Shown here one piece after another: positions 34,438 through 42,649 of a DNA stretch of 64,000 nt. Origin of the DNA: JAGGSN01 sp965603725 (GTDB taxonomy: Bacteria > Zixibacteria > MSB-5A5 > UBA10806 > 4484-95); contig CBFDEC010000004.1 in the NCBI GenBank assembly GCA_965603725.1, forward strand, positions 55,167 through 119,166. Reading direction: 5' to 3'. Made by a program: the position numbers and the translations under genes. Every line of letters begins with the position of its first letter. Position 1 is the stretch's first letter. The notes under the pieces were generated by a model, which saw only the letters and a list, made by a program, of their open reading frames with translations, ran no database searches and had not been told where the DNA came from.

Positions 34438-34849
34438 GCAGGATTTTCTGTTATCATCAGAGATAGCCTTATTCGGGATTTCGCCACAGCGAAAAACTTT
34501 TGCATCAGGCGTTAAAAAAAGTTTGGAAAAAGCCACTTTCAAAGTTTACCCGGTTAATCCATCAGCCAATGGTTGTTATTCAAACCTCGAAGAAATTCCT
34601 GTTAAGGTTGAAGCCGTTTATGTTGCGGTAAATCGCGCTAATGCGCTGAGTATTAGCGAAAACATAATCAAATATGGAATAAAAAAAGTATGGCTTCAAT
34701 ACGGTTCTTATAATGAGCAAATTATTAACAAGCTCAAAGATGCAGGCATTGAAGTTTATACTGGTTGTTTGACGATGTTTATTCCGGGAGTTGGGTTTAT
34801 TCACAGATTTCATAGAGTTATTCACGATTTCTTTGAAAGAAAAAAATGA
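34427..34849 (+). CDS. CoA-binding domain protein
   Basis: A 140-residue single-domain protein with the succinyl-CoA-synthetase-alpha-like CoA-binding Rossmann fold: IALFGISPQRKTFASGVKKSL near the start, VYPVNPSANGCYSNLEEIP, a VEAVYVAVNRANAL strand and a VWLQYGSYNEQIINKLKDAGIEVYTGCLTMF end, as in the YccU-type family. Its biochemical role is unknown. It overlaps rny at the start and the phosphodiesterase gene at its end (ATGA). Confidence 0.8.
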   Translation: MPNKQDFLLSSEIALFGISPQRKTFASGVKKSLEKATFKVYPVNPSANGCYSNLEEIPVKVEAVYVAVNRANALSISENIIKYGIKKVWLQYGSYNEQIINKLKDAGIEVYTGCLTMFIPGVGFIHRFHRVIHDFFERKK

Positions 34850-35628
34850 AAATACTTTTTGTCGGAGATATGATGGGAAATCCGGGTATCAGGGCTGTTG
34901 CTGATACTCTTGATGTTTTTAAAAAAGAGAAGCGGGATTACGATTTTATTATCGCAAATGTCGAAAATGCGGCCGGAGGTTTCGGGATAAACAAGGATTC
35001 CTGGGATAAGATGGCCGAACTCAGTATAGACTGCATGACCTCGGGTAACCATATATGGGACCGTCTTGAAATACACAAATATATTAACGATGAACCAAAG
35101 CTGTTAAGACCGGCAAATTATCCTATCGGCAATCCCGGTTTTGGCTGGCAGGTGTATGAGACTCAAACAGGCGGGCAGATAGCGGTGATTAACCTTCAGG
35201 GGCGAGTTTATATGAATAACATCGATTGTCCTTTTATTACCGCTGATAAAATTTTAGAAGAGATTGGAGACAGGTATAAAAATATTATTGTCGATTTCCA
35301 TGCTGATGCCTCCAGCGAGAAACAGGCAATGGGCTGGTATCTTGATGGTCGGGTATCGGCAGTAATCGGTACTCATACACATGTCCAGACAGCCGAGACA
35401 CGGGTTTTACCGGGCGGTACAGGTTTTATAGCCGATGTCGGCATGTGTGGACCCTACGATTCAGTCATTGGGATGGAGATTGAGGCCGCCCTGTTTCGCC
35501 TGCTGAAAGGCCGTCCCAACCGTCTCCAGGTTGCCGCTGGAAATATCAAGTTCGCTGCGGTACATCTGGAGATTGATGAGCAAAACGGTAAGTGTAAATA
35601 CATTGAAAGAATGCTGATCGATGTATAA
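34846..35628 (+). CDS. YmdB-type metallophosphoesterase (2',3'-cyclic nucleotide phosphodiesterase family)
   Basis: The 260-residue product belongs to the YmdB/TIGR00282 calcineurin-like family, whose Bacillus member hydrolyses cyclic nucleotides and affects RNase Y-linked regulation. Metal-binding motifs are visible: MKILFVGDMMGNPG (residues 1-14), NVENAAGGFG, SGNHIWD (about 67-73), VDFHADASSEKQAMG and VIGTHTHVQTAE. It follows rny at one gene's distance, the same neighbourhood as in Firmicutes, so linked function in RNA turnover is plausible. Confidence 0.93.
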   Translation: MKILFVGDMMGNPGIRAVADTLDVFKKEKRDYDFIIANVENAAGGFGINKDSWDKMAELSIDCMTSGNHIWDRLEIHKYINDEPKLLRPANYPIGNPGFGWQVYETQTGGQIAVINLQGRVYMNNIDCPFITADKILEEIGDRYKNIIVDFHADASSEKQAMGWYLDGRVSAVIGTHTHVQTAETRVLPGGTGFIADVGMCGPYDSVIGMEIEAALFRLLKGRPNRLQVAAGNIKFAAVHLEIDEQNGKCKYIERMLIDV

Positions 35629-35660
35629 TCGGGTACTATAAGATTTACGAGGGCGCTGTA

Positions 35661-36545
35661 ATGGGTCAAATTATAGATGGCAGGAAAATTTCCGGAGAGA
35701 TTAAAACTGAACTGAAAAGTGAAATTGAAAAACTGAAGGAAAAAAACGTTACTCCGGGTCTGGCAGGAGTGCTGGTTGGCGATGATCCGGCCTCAGCCCT
35801 GTATGTCAGCATGAAAGAGAAAGAATGCAAAAAGCTGGGAGTTTATTTCGAGAAAATTGTTAAGCCTGCCGATTTTCCAGAGCCGGAGCTTTTAAGTCTA
35901 ATCGACTCGTTGAACAAGCGGGATGATATACATGGCATCCTGGTTCAATCGCCTCTTCCCGGACATATAGATGAGGGTAAAGCCATTTTAAGCGTTGACC
36001 CTGCCAAGGACGTTGATGGTTTCCATCCGGTAAACCAGGGATTAATGCTGGCTGGTAAGCCGGTATATCTGCCTGCAACGCCTGCCGGCATTGTTGAACT
36101 ATTATGGCGTTCGGGACATAAACCGGAGGGAAAGCATGTCGTCATTCTGGGCAGAGGATATCTTGTCGGTCGACCCCTGGCAGTTTTGTTAGCGTTGAAA
36201 AACCAGAAAGCAAATGCCACTGTGACCCTCTGTCATACCCGCACCGCTAATATCAAAGAAATCGCCCGTCAGGCAGATATTCTTGTGGCGGCCATGGGTA
36301 AAGCTCAGTATGTGACTAAGGATATGGTAAAACCGGGAGCTGTTGTAATCGATGTCGGGACCAACAGAATCACAGATTCGAGCCATCCAAAGGGAGCCCG
36401 GCTTGTTGGTGATGTCGATTTTGACCAGGTAAAAGAAACAGCCGGTGCAATCACGCCGGTGCCCGGCGGCGTTGGTCCAATGACTATAGCAATGCTTTTG
36501 ACAAATACGGTAAAAGCGGCAAAACGAATACTCAAAAATGGCTGA
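35661..36545 (+). CDS. folD: Bifunctional methylene-THF dehydrogenase/cyclohydrolase FolD
   Basis: FolD interconverts 5,10-methylene-THF and 10-formyl-THF. The 294-residue protein has LAGVLVGDDPASALYVSMKEKECKKLG (catalytic Tyr and Lys of the YxxxK region), DIHGILVQSPLPGHID, PAKDVDGFHPVNQG, the dinucleotide site VVILGRGYLVGRPLAVLL and the family ending PGGVGPMTIAMLLTNTVKAA. Full length and ordinary. It overlaps xseA by 8 bases. Confidence 0.97.
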   Translation: MGQIIDGRKISGEIKTELKSEIEKLKEKNVTPGLAGVLVGDDPASALYVSMKEKECKKLGVYFEKIVKPADFPEPELLSLIDSLNKRDDIHGILVQSPLPGHIDEGKAILSVDPAKDVDGFHPVNQGLMLAGKPVYLPATPAGIVELLWRSGHKPEGKHVVILGRGYLVGRPLAVLLALKNQKANATVTLCHTRTANIKEIARQADILVAAMGKAQYVTKDMVKPGAVVIDVGTNRITDSSHPKGARLVGDVDFDQVKETAGAITPVPGGVGPMTIAMLLTNTVKAAKRILKNG

Positions 36546-37743
36546 TACTATATTAACAGTTACAGAATTAACGAAATCTATTAAGCTTTTGCTTGAGGAC
36601 AATTTCCCCAAAATTTGGGTTGAGGGGGAGATTTCAAATTATATCAAGCATTCTTCCGGCCACAGGTATTTTACCCTTAAGGATGACAGTGCCCAGATAA
36701 AATGTGTAATCTGGAAAGGTATGAGTCGATACCTGCTTTTCGAGCCTGAAAACGGCATGAAAGTTAAAGCCTGCGGGCAGGTGACCGTTTATGAGCGATC
36801 CGGACAGTATCAACTGATTGTATCGGCGATGCAACCGGTCGGCGTCGGTGAACTCGAATTAGCTTTCCGGCAGTTGAAAGCCAAACTGGAAAAAGAGGGA
36901 TTGTTCGATGATCGTCATAAAAAGCCGATTCCGGAATATCCTGAAAAAGTCGGGGTTGTCACATCGCCCACAGGAGCGGCGGTAAGAGACATAATCAAGG
37001 TGATTAATCGCAGGGCGCCGTGGATAGAGGTTATCATCAGGCCATCATTAGTCCAGGGAGAGACAGCCTCGGCTGATATTGCGCAGGCTGTTCGTGATTT
37101 TAATGAGTACGCCAAAGTTGACCTGCTGATTGTGGGACGAGGCGGCGGTTCGCTGGAGGACCTCTGGCCTTTCAACGAGGAACAAACGGCACGAGCGATA
37201 TTCGAATCGCAAATACCGGTTATTTCTGCAGTCGGGCATCAGATTGACTTTACGATTTCGGATTTTGTCGCCGACCTGAGAGCGCCTACACCATCAGCGG
37301 CGGCGGAACTGGCTGTACCGGATGGCGCTGAGTTGAGAGGATATTTTTTAGAAAATTACCGGCGATTGTGCCAGACTCAGCTTGAGAATATTGAATCGTA
37401 TAAAGTCAATCTTCAAAACCAGGTCAGCCGGTATGGCATTCGAAAGCCTATGGAAATCGTCAATGCCCGAATACAACGCCTGGATGAGTTAAATCAAAGC
37501 TTTCAAAAGACAGCCATGCATATGATCGAAAGGCATCGGAACAATCTTTCAATGATTCAAACAAAGCTTACTTCGGCATCTCCAAAAAATATTATGAGCA
37601 GGGGATATGCTTTTGTTACCTCGCCGGTTACAAAAAAGACGATAAAATCATTTACTCAGGTAGCTGTAAATGATATTATAGATATAAGATTACATAAAGG
37701 AGAACTTCAAGCGGGCATTACTAAAGTGAAGGGTGAGAATTGA
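36538..37743 (+). CDS. xseA: Exodeoxyribonuclease VII large subunit
   Basis: ExoVII degrades single-stranded DNA. The 401-residue large subunit has an N-terminal OB-fold (about 1-105, with FPKIWVEGEISNYIKHSSGH and MQPVGVGELELAFRQLK) and the nuclease core: VGVVTSPTGAAVRDI, IVGRGGGSLEDLWPFNEE, and PVISAVGHQIDFTISDFVADLRAPTPSAAAE (about 228-258). The coiled C-terminal part is short. The small-subunit gene xseB, often adjacent, is not here; the next gene is a MerR-type regulator overlapping the stop. Confidence 0.96.
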   Translation: MADTILTVTELTKSIKLLLEDNFPKIWVEGEISNYIKHSSGHRYFTLKDDSAQIKCVIWKGMSRYLLFEPENGMKVKACGQVTVYERSGQYQLIVSAMQPVGVGELELAFRQLKAKLEKEGLFDDRHKKPIPEYPEKVGVVTSPTGAAVRDIIKVINRRAPWIEVIIRPSLVQGETASADIAQAVRDFNEYAKVDLLIVGRGGGSLEDLWPFNEEQTARAIFESQIPVISAVGHQIDFTISDFVADLRAPTPSAAAELAVPDGAELRGYFLENYRRLCQTQLENIESYKVNLQNQVSRYGIRKPMEIVNARIQRLDELNQSFQKTAMHMIERHRNNLSMIQTKLTSASPKNIMSRGYAFVTSPVTKKTIKSFTQVAVNDIIDIRLHKGELQAGITKVKGEN

Positions 37744-38075
37744 GTACTGAAACTAAAATTTATCATTCGATTTCCGAGGTTGCTAAGATGATGAGGCTGG
37801 AGGCGTATGTATTGCGTTTCTGGGAAAAGGAATTCCGCCAGCTTCGCCCCAAAAAGAACAGGGCCGGCAACAGGATTTATCAGCAGAAAGATATCGATAT
37901 TTTGATGCAGATTAAACTGTTGCTGTATGACAAAGGCTTCACTATCGAAGGCGCCAGAAATTATCTAAAGGACAACGGGAAGGGTAATAATTCGAAACTG
38001 AAATCGGAGATGGCTGTTAAGCTGTTAAAGGAAGTACGTACAGACATTGACGATATGTTGAAGCTTTTCCCTTGA
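37740..38075 (+). CDS. MerR-family transcriptional regulator
   Basis: A 111-residue protein with a winged-helix MerR DNA-binding domain (about 8-75): YHSISEVAKMMRLEAYVLRFWEKEFRQLRPKKNRAGNRIYQQKDID, then LLLYDKGFTIEGARNYLK. There is no effector domain beyond a short helix, as in the small MerR proteins often found near pheT/ihf genes. It starts at TTG 37740, overlapping the xseA stop. Confidence 0.9.
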   Translation: MSTETKIYHSISEVAKMMRLEAYVLRFWEKEFRQLRPKKNRAGNRIYQQKDIDILMQIKLLLYDKGFTIEGARNYLKDNGKGNNSKLKSEMAVKLLKEVRTDIDDMLKLFP

Positions 38076-38109
38076 TTTTAACGGAATATCTGGTATTTTA
38101 CCTGTGTGT

Positions 38110-38187
38110 CGGGGCGTAGCGCAGCCTGGTTAGCGCACTTGCTTGGGGTGCAAGAGGTCGGCCGTTCAAATCGGCTCGCCCCGACCA
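38110..38187 (+). tRNA. tRNA-Pro (anticodon GGG)
   Basis: A 78-base cloverleaf. The acceptor CGGGGCG (38110) pairs with CGCCCCG (38177-38183), followed by A and an encoded CCA. The anticodon stem CTTGC/GCAAG encloses TTGGGGT, giving GGG for proline. The T-arm has CGTTCAAATCG. Confidence 0.95.
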
Positions 38188-38221
38188 TGGTATTTATTTT
38201 GCCGCTAAAATTGAAATAATT

Positions 38222-38268
38222 AAAAAAGCTGGTGCACGAGGACATACACCAGCCACTTTAACAAGTGG
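38222..38268. repeat. Palindromic intergenic repeat, full copy 1
   Basis: GCTGGTG (38228) and CACCAGC (38247-38253) form a hairpin; CCACTT/AAGTGG at 38253-38268 form a second. The 39-base core recurs at 40962-41000 with one difference, and in part at 39462-39485. It lies between tRNA-Pro and a convergent gene, so it may end transcription from both sides. Confidence 0.75.
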
Positions 38269-38359
38269 TTCAGAAGACTTGTATATCTAATGCGAAATCT
38301 GGATTAAAAATCCCAGGTCTTTTTATAAGTGATGAAGGCTCATTCTCGTATGTCTTTTA

Positions 38360-39367
38360 TTATTGTTGCCCCTGCATGAATCGTTTTATAATACGATATG
38401 CTATTAATGTTATCCATCTGCTTGGCAGTTTCTTTTGGCCAAAGTCGAAATCGGACCAAACATTATGGATGGATTCCGCATAGAAGCATCCATTTTTATC
38501 TTGTTTTGAAACAAGTATATTAATCATTTCACTCATCCGGGAATCTTTTCTTGCAAAGTCAAATTGGGAAAGTATCTCCAGATATTTTAAGATTCGATAA
38601 TCAGTGAAGGGATATTTTAGTTTTTCCCAGCCTTTTCCGATTTCGGAATCATGCCCGGCATATTTTATCTTTCCTCTTTTATCCCAGCACTTTAACAGAA
38701 ATTTTACGATTCTTTTGGCAATCTTGCTATTCTTAAGCTCTGGATTTTGGCTTATTGCGCCCAACACACATAGTGCTGCAAATGCACAGCTTGGTTCCTG
38801 TTCTCTCGGTTTACCTGGCAGCCCTGTATTCTTACACCAGAAGCCGCCATCAAGACGCTGCCGCTCTACAAGCCAGCTATAGGCATTATGTAATCTCGGA
38901 TCGGATATATAATCCAATTTTGCTAATGATTCGATCAGAATACCGGTAAAACAATCGCCTGGTGTCGGCGGCGGGGCCCAGCCAAATCCCCCACAAGGGA
39001 ACTGAGTAGTAAATACATATTTACAGGCACTGGCTATTTCCTTAGTATCTCTTCTCAAGCCAAAGTCAGCCAAAACCCCCAATAACCAAAATGTGGTGTC
39101 TTTCCTGGGCCACCAAGTATAGATATCCGTGGAAGTCCCCCAATACCCGCCTTTATTTTGATTATCAAGAATTCGTTTTACCAACTCATGTTCACGAATT
39201 GATTTTTCAATTACATCAACCTCTTTATCCTTATTTTTCTTATCTAATAAATCTATCATGACGTGATATTTAACAAAAGGTTCTCCCTCGAGAAGCCAAT
39301 CAATTGGCAATAACTTCAAAAAACTTTGCAGTTTATTTAGCATATGTTTATGCGAGCCCAAAGGCAT
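38360..39367 (-). CDS. Prenyltransferase/terpene-cyclase-fold (alpha-alpha toroid) protein
   Basis: A 335-residue protein with repeated helix pairs each holding a Gly-Gly-x-Trp/Phe turn: LDNQNKGGYWGTST, TQFPCGGFGWAPP, ERQRLDGGFWCKN, KQDKNGCFYAE. This is the mark of the squalene-cyclase/prenyltransferase alpha-alpha barrel. It lacks a signal peptide, the Asp-rich DxDD motif of class II cyclases, and the zinc ligands of protein prenyltransferases that I could recognise, so it is probably a binding or unknown-function member. AAAGG lies 6 bases before the ATG on this strand. It is an isolated gene, convergent with the tRNA-Pro side. Confidence 0.65.
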   Translation of the reverse strand: MPLGSHKHMLNKLQSFLKLLPIDWLLEGEPFVKYHVMIDLLDKKNKDKEVDVIEKSIREHELVKRILDNQNKGGYWGTSTDIYTWWPRKDTTFWLLGVLADFGLRRDTKEIASACKYVFTTQFPCGGFGWAPPPTPGDCFTGILIESLAKLDYISDPRLHNAYSWLVERQRLDGGFWCKNTGLPGKPREQEPSCAFAALCVLGAISQNPELKNSKIAKRIVKFLLKCWDKRGKIKYAGHDSEIGKGWEKLKYPFTDYRILKYLEILSQFDFARKDSRMSEMINILVSKQDKNGCFYAESIHNVWSDFDFGQKKLPSRWITLIAYRIIKRFMQGQQ

Positions 39368-39461
39368 CCCGACCTTTCAAATAGCAAGATAACATACATA
39401 TTTTCCAGTAGCAAGTAATCTTAATCATTGTTATTATGTTGAAAACTATATTTTTAATTAT

Positions 39462-39485
39462 GATGACATACGCCAGCCACTTTAA
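39462..39485. repeat. Palindromic repeat, 3' half only
   Basis: GATGACATACGCCAGCCACT and the following TTAA match the last 24 bases of the full repeats at 38222 and 40962 with two differences. It lies 42 bases before the promoter of the first serpin, the same relative place the full copy takes before the second serpin. Confidence 0.65.
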
Positions 39486-39526
39486 TTGTTCATTTTAGCA
39501 ATAATTGTCCTTTTCAGCAATTTTCA

Positions 39527-39556
39527 TGGAATATTTTATCAATTTGATGGTATAAT
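39527..39556 (+). promoter_or_regulatory. Promoter of serpin 1
   Basis: TGGAAT (39527-39532), 18 bases, then a perfect TATAAT (39551-39556). The -35 box is not canonical, but the same TGGAATATT...TATAAT arrangement with identical spacing precedes the second serpin at 41033-41062, supporting its use. Confidence 0.5.
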
Positions 39557-39646
39557 AAAACATAACAATGGTTATTCATCAGTGAACCGACAGCGACTCT
39601 GGTATTATGTAAAGTTATTGAATTTAAAAAGATGGAGGCAAGCGAA

Positions 39647-40876
39647 ATGAAAAACTTATCGAGATGTATTGCTGTGACAATTATAACTATTTTATTTCTA
39701 CAATGCGGACAAAATTCCGTTGATTCATCAAACCAGCCGCCCCGTGCTTTAAGCCCCGGCGAAACACAGCTTGTTGACTCCGGCAATAGATTCGGTTTTA
39801 AGCTCTTCAAAGGGATAGTTCAGGATCAACCCGATTCAAATATCTTTATCTCGCCATTATCGGTGTCGATGGCGCTGGGCATGGCATATAACGGCGCTAA
39901 CGGCAGTACCCGTGAGGCGATGGATTCGACGCTGGAATTCAATGGCCTGGATATTCAACAGGTGAACGAATCCTACCGGAGCCTGATTGATCTACTGATT
40001 AATCTCGATCCGGTTGTAGTTTTCCAGATAGCAAATTCAATCTGGTATCGTCTGGGATTCCAGGTGGAACCTGATTTTCTTGATCTGAACAGGACATATT
40101 TTGATGCGGAGGTAAGCGAGCTTGATTTTAGCGACCCGATAGCGGCGGATATTATTAACAGTTGGGTCGATGAAAATACAAATGGCAAAATAACAGAAAT
40201 AATTCAACCGCCAATTGATCCCTTAACGGTTATGTTTTTAATTAACGCTATCTATTTCTATGGCGACTGGACATATCAGTTTGACGAGGACAGCACATAT
40301 GACGCTATGTTTATTTTGCCCGATGGTTCTCAGTCGCCCTGTCGGATGATGACCCAGGAGAACAATTTCAAGTATATTGAAAATAACGATTTTCAAGCTG
40401 TCGATCTGCCATATGGAAACGGGCTTTTCAGCATGACTATCTTTCTGCCCAGACCGCAGGTCGGTATCGATGCTTTAATTGATAATCTTAACCAGGAAAA
40501 CTGGATTAGCTGGATTAACAGCTTCAACGAACAACAGGGAATAGTTCATTTGCCCAAATTCCGATTCGAATGGGAAGACTCATTGAATAATGTTTTAAAG
40601 GCTCTCGGGATGGAGATAGCATTTACTGGTTTTGCCGATTTTACCGGGATCAGAAGAAGCGGCGGGATTTTTATAAGTATGGTGAAGCATAAGACTTTTA
40701 TAGAAGTCGATGAGGAGGGAACTGAAGCGGCGGCGGTGACAATAATTGAATTTCGTGAATCGGTTGGTCTGGATTTTAATATAATGTTTGACCGGCCATT
40801 TATCTTTATGATCCGCGAGAACCATTCACAGACTGTTCTGTTTATGGGTAAGATTGTCGAACCGGTGTGGGAATAG
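39647..40876 (+). CDS. Serpin family protease inhibitor 1, exported
   Basis: A 409-residue serpin, a suicide inhibitor of serine or cysteine proteases. Typical parts are NIFISPLSVSMALGMAYNGA (about 62-81), the breach/shutter region, FLINAIYFYGDW and the reactive-centre hinge VDEEGTEAAAVT followed by a loop and the DRPFIFMIR strand. Small Ala residues at hinge positions P12-P10 predict an inhibitory serpin. The N-terminus has a hydrophobic signal ending in Cys (LFLQC), so it could be a lipoprotein, although Gln before the Cys is unusual. Start ATG 39647 follows GGAGG by 8 bases; ATG 39632 would overlap that site. P1 by hinge counting falls near Ser, with Arg two residues before. Confidence 0.93.
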   Translation: MKNLSRCIAVTIITILFLQCGQNSVDSSNQPPRALSPGETQLVDSGNRFGFKLFKGIVQDQPDSNIFISPLSVSMALGMAYNGANGSTREAMDSTLEFNGLDIQQVNESYRSLIDLLINLDPVVVFQIANSIWYRLGFQVEPDFLDLNRTYFDAEVSELDFSDPIAADIINSWVDENTNGKITEIIQPPIDPLTVMFLINAIYFYGDWTYQFDEDSTYDAMFILPDGSQSPCRMMTQENNFKYIENNDFQAVDLPYGNGLFSMTIFLPRPQVGIDALIDNLNQENWISWINSFNEQQGIVHLPKFRFEWEDSLNNVLKALGMEIAFTGFADFTGIRRSGGIFISMVKHKTFIEVDEEGTEAAAVTIIEFRESVGLDFNIMFDRPFIFMIRENHSQTVLFMGKIVEPVWE

Positions 40877-40961
40877 TATTAACTGCAAATATTTCAACAT
40901 AAAATTTAATGAGTTGTGGATTGCGGAAGTCTCTTCTGCCATCATGTAAGACAACCAAATC

Positions 40962-41000
40962 AAAAAGCTGGTGCATGAGGACATACACCAGCCACTTTAA
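40962..41000. repeat. Palindromic intergenic repeat, full copy 2
   Basis: Matches the repeat at 38222-38260 with a single T/C change in the loop; GCTGGTG and CACCAGC form the stem. It lies between the two serpins and may terminate serpin 1. Confidence 0.75.
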
Positions 41001-41032
41001 ATTATCATTCCCAAATTATTTAAAATATTCAC

Positions 41033-41062
41033 TGGAATATTATGTAAATTTTGGCGTATAAT
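41033..41062 (+). promoter_or_regulatory. Promoter of serpin 2
   Basis: TGGAAT (41033-41038), 18 bases, TATAAT (41057-41062), clearly homologous to the serpin 1 promoter. The leader to the ATG is about 45 bases. Confidence 0.5.
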
Positions 41063-41113
41063 ATTCAGGTAGATATAGAGTAATATGTAGATTAAATGCA
41101 AAGGAGTAAAGCG

Positions 41114-42352
41114 ATGAACAGGAAAGCAATTTTCATGACATTGATCTTTATCGGGTTTGGGCTGTGTCTGGGAGATTTTAACAATGCCTTGGGCCAGATT
41201 GACCGCGAAATAAGCATATCTGAAAAAAGCCTGGCTCAATCCAGCAATAAATTCGGTTTTAATATCTTTAGAGAAATCGTTAATTCTAAATATGGCAAAG
41301 ATAAGAATGTGTTTGTCTCGCCACTGTCAATTTCCATGGCTCTTACAATGACCTATAACGGCGCCAAAAGCGAAACTAAGGATGCGATGGCGAAGACGTT
41401 GGAATTGTCTGATATGCCTGTCGATGATGTTAACGATTCTTATGCGAGCTTAATGGAACTGCTGACACATCTCGACCCCGATGTTACATTTGAAATTGCC
41501 AATTCTATATGGTATCGGCAAGGTTATGAGATTGAAAAAGACTTTATTGATATTAATCACTCATGTTTCCATGCACTGGTCCGCAATCTGGATTTCAGCG
41601 CACCTGATGCGGCGGATATAATCAATGCCTGGGTGGATGAAAACACAAGCGGCAAAATCAAAGAGGTAGTTTCAAAACCGATTGATCCGCTCATGGTTAT
41701 GTTTTTAATCAATGCTATTTATTTCTATGGCGACTGGACTGTTCCGTTTAAAGCGAAAGACACGGATGATGATAAATTTACTTTGCTTGATGGCTCGACA
41801 GCATCCTGTAAGATGATGCACAAGGAACAATCTTTAAGCTATTTCGCGAATGACGATTTCCAGGCTGTGAGCCTTCCCTACGGCGATAAAGTATTCAGCA
41901 TGACTGTTATCCTTCCGAAACCAGAAGTTTATATCGATAAATTGACGGCTATGCTTAATAATGATAATTGGAATAGCTGGCTTTTAAATTTCTCCAATCA
42001 AAGAGGAAGCTTGTACCTGCCCAAGTTTAAGCTTGAATACGCGTTGTCTCTTGTCGATGCGTTAAAAGCGATGGGTATGGGCGTTGCCTTTACTCCCGGA
42101 AAGGCTGATTTCACCGGGATATGTGAAAAAGAAACATTATTTATCAGCGAGGTGAAGCACAAGACATTTGTCAGGGTTGATGAAAAAGGAACTGAAGCTG
42201 CCGCCGTTACAAGTGTCGGCATGATGACTACAGGTCTGCCTCCACAGCCTGCTTTTGTGATGCGTGTCGATCGGCCGTTTATTTTTGTAATCAGCGAAAA
42301 CAAAGCGCAGTCGGTTCTGTTTATGGGGAAGATTGTTGAGCCGGTTTTGTAA
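41114..42352 (+). CDS. Serpin family protease inhibitor 2, exported
   Basis: A 412-residue paralogue of the preceding serpin. The body is closely similar (NVFVSPLSISMALTMTYNGA, VMFLINAIYFYGDW, MVMFLINAIYF), and the hinge is VDEKGTEAAAVT, again predicting an inhibitor. The reactive loop after it (SVGMMTTGLPPQPAFVM) differs completely from serpin 1 and is three residues longer, so target proteases should differ. It has an N-terminal signal peptide (about 1-28, ending near ALG-Q). Start ATG 41114 follows AAGGAG by 8 bases; the earlier in-frame ATG at 41096 overlaps that site. Confidence 0.93.
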   Translation: MNRKAIFMTLIFIGFGLCLGDFNNALGQIDREISISEKSLAQSSNKFGFNIFREIVNSKYGKDKNVFVSPLSISMALTMTYNGAKSETKDAMAKTLELSDMPVDDVNDSYASLMELLTHLDPDVTFEIANSIWYRQGYEIEKDFIDINHSCFHALVRNLDFSAPDAADIINAWVDENTSGKIKEVVSKPIDPLMVMFLINAIYFYGDWTVPFKAKDTDDDKFTLLDGSTASCKMMHKEQSLSYFANDDFQAVSLPYGDKVFSMTVILPKPEVYIDKLTAMLNNDNWNSWLLNFSNQRGSLYLPKFKLEYALSLVDALKAMGMGVAFTPGKADFTGICEKETLFISEVKHKTFVRVDEKGTEAAAVTSVGMMTTGLPPQPAFVMRVDRPFIFVISENKAQSVLFMGKIVEPVL

Positions 42353-42411
42353 TGATAAAATTGCATCCCTGCACTATGGGCCAATGGCTTTTTTGTAGAC
42401 ATAGTTATGTT

Positions 42412-42443
42412 GTGTCAGTTCGTAGCAAAGCGTGAACTGACAC
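42412..42443. repeat. REP-like palindrome, family 1
   Basis: GTGTCAGTTC (42412) and GAACTGACAC (42434-42443) form a perfect 10-base-pair stem around GTAGCAAAGCGT. An inverted relative is at 49141-49166 and a compensated variant at 42497-42526. It lies in the 297-base gap after serpin 2 that holds no gene. Confidence 0.7.
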
Positions 42444-42496
42444 TTCTTGCTATCAAACATTAATCGTTCATGCTACAGGCCTTAGCAGCAGACAAT

Positions 42497-42526
42497 GGGC
42501 AGGTCACGCTCCGCTACGACCCGCCC
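42497..42526. repeat. REP-like palindrome, family 1 variant
   Basis: GGGCAGGTC and GACCCGCCC pair with one mismatch around ACGCTCCGCTAC, the same loop core (GCTCCGCTACG) as at 49151-49160 but with a different stem, showing that stem pairing is kept while sequence changes. Confidence 0.65.
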
Positions 42527-42543
42527 TAACGTTAATTATGTCA

Positions 42544-42561
42544 CCCCTGCGAAAGCAGGGG
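42544..42561. repeat. REP-like palindrome, family 2
   Basis: CCCCTGC and GCAGGGG form a 7-base-pair stem capped by GAAA, followed by TCCAT. A related hairpin followed by TCCAT is at 46659-46676. Confidence 0.65.
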
Positions 42562-42649
42562 TCCATGATTGGTTCATCATTACTTTACATTTCGTATGCA
42601 TGGTCAAGATGACCATATCATAGTATCGATAGGAAATATTTATATACTA

